From the NCBI RefSeq assembly GCF_027942865.1, contig NC_134516.1:17225822-17289821 (forward strand): a DNA stretch of 64,000 nt, in the 5' to 3' direction. Below the pieces are notes generated by a model that saw only the letters and a list, made by a program, of their open reading frames with translations, made no database searches and was not told the DNA's origin. Below, one piece after another: positions 62,401 to 64,000 of the stretch. A program made the translations under genes and the position numbers. Each line of letters opens with the position of its first letter. The first letter of the stretch is position 1. Origin of the DNA: Odontesthes bonariensis (taxonomy: Eukaryota; Chordata; Actinopteri; Atheriniformes; Atherinopsidae).

Positions 62401-64000
62401 CTGGTAGTTATCAAAAACCCTACAGAGAACTGCAACCTCTTTCACTAAATCAGTACAAGAACGATATGTCTTGTTAAGAAATACGAGGAATCAGGAGCTG
62501 CTTTTAAGTAACGACGCATTGTAACAAGGTGGATTGATCTCCTCAAATCAGTTATAGATTAAAAGCATGTTTTCATTCTTGGAAACCACAGCCTCATAAC
62601 TTTTTCCTCATATCAAGGCAAGCCTGTCCTGTATGTTTTTGCTTCAGCTCTGGTTCTGCAGGCCTGATCTAATTAAAGATGACACATTTTCATTACAGTA
62701 ATATTGGATCAAATTACATTCAGTCTTTTTTTTTCCCACAAAAACTGAGCCAAAGTGCAAAGTGTGTGAAAATCTGAGTCCACCCTTACTGCTTCCAAAG
62801 GGATACGTAGCAAACTGGTGCATTTGCATCTTTACAAAATACGAAAAACATCATACCAACTGTCAAGCACGGTGGTGGAAGGGTGATGATTTGGGCTTGT
62901 ATTACAACCACATGACATGGGCATATTGAAGTAATTGAAATACAGAGGAATAAATGGCTGATTCAAAGTATTCACAAGTCAAATGTTAAGCCATCTGTCC
63001 GACAGTTAAAACCCACATGCAACGCAGCAATGGTCCCAAGCACATCAAACTTTCATCACTCAAAATGTTAAATTAAACTCCCTCCCAGCACATCTTCAGA
63101 GTTCACGAGATATTCTCAAGACATGCAGGAAAGCCTCAGCAATGAAAGCTTTTAACTACAAATGACAGAATTCCCCCACTCCCACATCGTAGACCAGGCT
63201 GTACCAGAAGGATGTCAAAATATCTAACATTTCTCATAATTCAAAAGGCTTTACTCTCCGTATTATTATCATTTATTCATCTCGAGCTGCTTTAAATGTC
63301 ATTTTTTTTAAACATGAAGAGGTCAAACAAAGAAATACATTTAGATTATTGAGGATTGATTGGATCTCTGAAAATCCACATTCATGCAGAATTACAACAC
63401 AGTAACCCTCTCCTGTGATTGCATATCTGGTTATCTGTTTGATGGCCTAATGTACAGTATATGACTCCAATTCGGAAGACAGCTGGCCCGCTTACAAAGT
63501 AGGATGAAGATCCCTTTTGCTTCACTGGCTGTAGCGCTGCATGAAATTTTAACCTCAATTACTGGCAGTTGTCTCATTATTGTCAGCAGTTCAAAAGCTA
63601 CTATTGACGAGTGATCAAAGAAACGTTTTTTTTTTGTTCTGTGCAAAGCATGTCATCTTTTTTTCCTGGACGAGAATACTGATGAAATGTAGAGAGACCA
63701 AAAGAAGTCGAAATGCAGTTCAAATATATCTGAGCAAGTCAGGAAAAATCAGTAAAAATTATTCTAAAGCAAGAGAGGATTCAGAATAATGACCCATATT
63801 TTTTCAGCAGCTGTGGCAGCAGCCGCCCCGTTTCCTTTAATCTCTATGTGAGCCTGATTCATAATGCCTTCAATCATACAGTCTCTGGGGTGGGAAAAGC
63901 TTCTTGTTTCAGTTCTGTGACGTTTCATCTCTCTGATCCTGCAGGTATTATTCCCTTGAACGCCACACCAGGAATAGCTTGTGGAGCCACACTGGGAGAT
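43997..64000 (+). CDS. gpm6b: Neuronal membrane glycoprotein M6B (partial, 3' end beyond window)
   Basis: M6B is a four-span proteolipid-family protein of neurons and oligodendrocytes, related to PLP/DM20, acting in the plasma membrane. Coding exons: 43,997-44,066; 60,009-60,195; 61,414-61,573; 62,015-62,183; 63,945 to the window end. Junctions are GT-AG and phases 1, 2, 0 and 1 join cleanly, giving 214 visible residues. Residues 1-23 are an acidic N-terminal extension. GCFECCIKCLGG (24-35) is the family's palmitoylated cysteine-rich start. TM1 is about 38-62, ending in the signature LFCGCGH. TM2 is about 90-112, before EGFYTT. TM3 is about 140-165. An extracellular sequon, N-I-T, is at 181-183 and CVDVRQYG at 189-196. 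GGVPYASLVATILC favours GPM6B over GPM6A. TM4 and the C-terminus lie outside. The first intron is 15.9 kb. Confidence 0.95.
44067..47440. other. gpm6b intron 1, 5' part
   Basis: GC-richer near the exon (to about 44,780), then AT-rich. No alternative gpm6b exon is recognisable. Mammalian GPM6B can include an extra exon between these two, but I did not see its equivalent here. Confidence 0.5.
47441..47467. repeat. (CA)n microsatellite
   Basis: About 13 CA units within gpm6b intron 1. Confidence 0.95.
47468..55560. other. gpm6b intron 1, middle part
   Basis: No supported coding exon. Some segments (about 51,360-51,530 and 55,050-55,350) are less AT-rich and free of simple repeats, which is the look of conserved non-coding sequence, but this needs an alignment. 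Confidence 0.4.
55566..55601. repeat. Perfect 17-bp inverted repeat with 2-base loop
   Basis: The left arm aaaagaagctgtcacca (55,566-55,582) is exactly reverse-complemented at 55,585-55,601, separated by AA. This is a near-palindrome in gpm6b intron 1. Confidence 0.95.
56385..56474. repeat. (TG)n microsatellite, about 45 units
   Basis: The longest TG tract in the window. Frames of alternating Cys/Val or His/Thr across it are artefacts. Confidence 0.98.
56475..60008. other. gpm6b intron 1, 3' part
   Basis: Contains a pyrimidine-rich, poly(C)-bearing stretch (about 56,580-56,760) and unique-looking sequence at about 57,190-57,560. No extra exon is recognised. It ends with the acceptor CTCTATAG at 60,008. 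Confidence 0.5.
60196..61413. other. gpm6b intron 2
   Basis: Ordinary intron sequence with a short A-rich run near 60,660. Ends with the acceptor TGCATCCAG. Confidence 0.7.
62700..63110 (+). mobile_element. Tc1/mariner-type transposase relic in gpm6b intron 4
   Basis: The plus strand reads VKHGGGRVMIWAC at about 62,863-62,901, the HGGGS-V-M-W block of Tc1-family transposases. It is followed by decayed sequence resembling the rest of the catalytic domain (AAMVPSTSNFHHS in place of QQDNDPKH...). In-frame stops show it is dead. The ends were not defined. Confidence 0.6.

Noticed and set aside
1-64000. CRISPR array, bacterial operon, rRNA or tRNA gene
   Set aside because: None seen. Gene structure, introns and repeats are those of a vertebrate nuclear genome; the only tRNA-like sequence is the SINE head.

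Overview
The window is vertebrate nuclear DNA, almost certainly from a teleost fish. It has small genes with GT-AG introns, long AT-rich introns, many (TG)n, (TA)n and (GA)n microsatellites, a BEL/Pao LTR retrotransposon, decayed Tc1/mariner relics, and a tRNA-derived SINE. It also carries the gemin8-gpm6b gene pair, which is adjacent in other vertebrates (human Xp22.2). I cannot name the species.

Layout. About 1-1.9 kb: mostly unrecognised, with one candidate minus-strand exon. 1,960-9,346: a structurally complete BEL/Pao element on the minus strand. Its two 620-bp LTRs read as identical, it has an uninterrupted 1,966-codon gag-pol frame, and it is flanked by the 5-bp duplication ATAGA, so the insertion looks very young. 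9.5-21.5 kb: a tandem cluster of small, single-Ig-domain, type I membrane receptors, all on the minus strand. Three copies have intact Ig exons (near 13-14.3, 16.8-18.1 and 19.4-21.5 kb) and two are relics (near 14.9-15.7 and 9.6-10.5 kb). The last relic is split by the BEL/Pao insertion. 22-24 kb: a spacer with two CTCF-like sites. 24.3-26.3 kb: gemin8 (SMN-complex subunit), plus strand. 27.6 kb to the window end: gpm6b (proteolipid-family glycoprotein M6B), plus strand. It has a 70-nt coding first exon at 44.0 kb, four further coding exons from 60.0 kb to the edge, and a plausible alternative first exon at 27.67 kb. The last exon is cut by the window.

The Ig receptor cluster is the most interesting part. 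Copies share exon phases, an N-terminal Ig motif (GKEPDVTP), six cysteines, and an Ets/PU.1-like GGAA element about 130-150 bp upstream of each start codon. Their signalling ends differ. One has a lysine inside the membrane segment. One has a tail with two YxxV motifs. One has an ITAM-like YERL-x7-YQTA plus a terminal YVNM. This looks like an expanding paired-receptor immune family with activating and regulatory members. I infer this from sequence alone and do not recognise a published name for the family.

gemin8 and gpm6b are ordinary conserved genes. The start codon of gemin8 appears to be the last three bases of its upstream exon. Large parts of 28-60 kb are intron, where I see microsatellites and transposon relics but no further supported coding exons.
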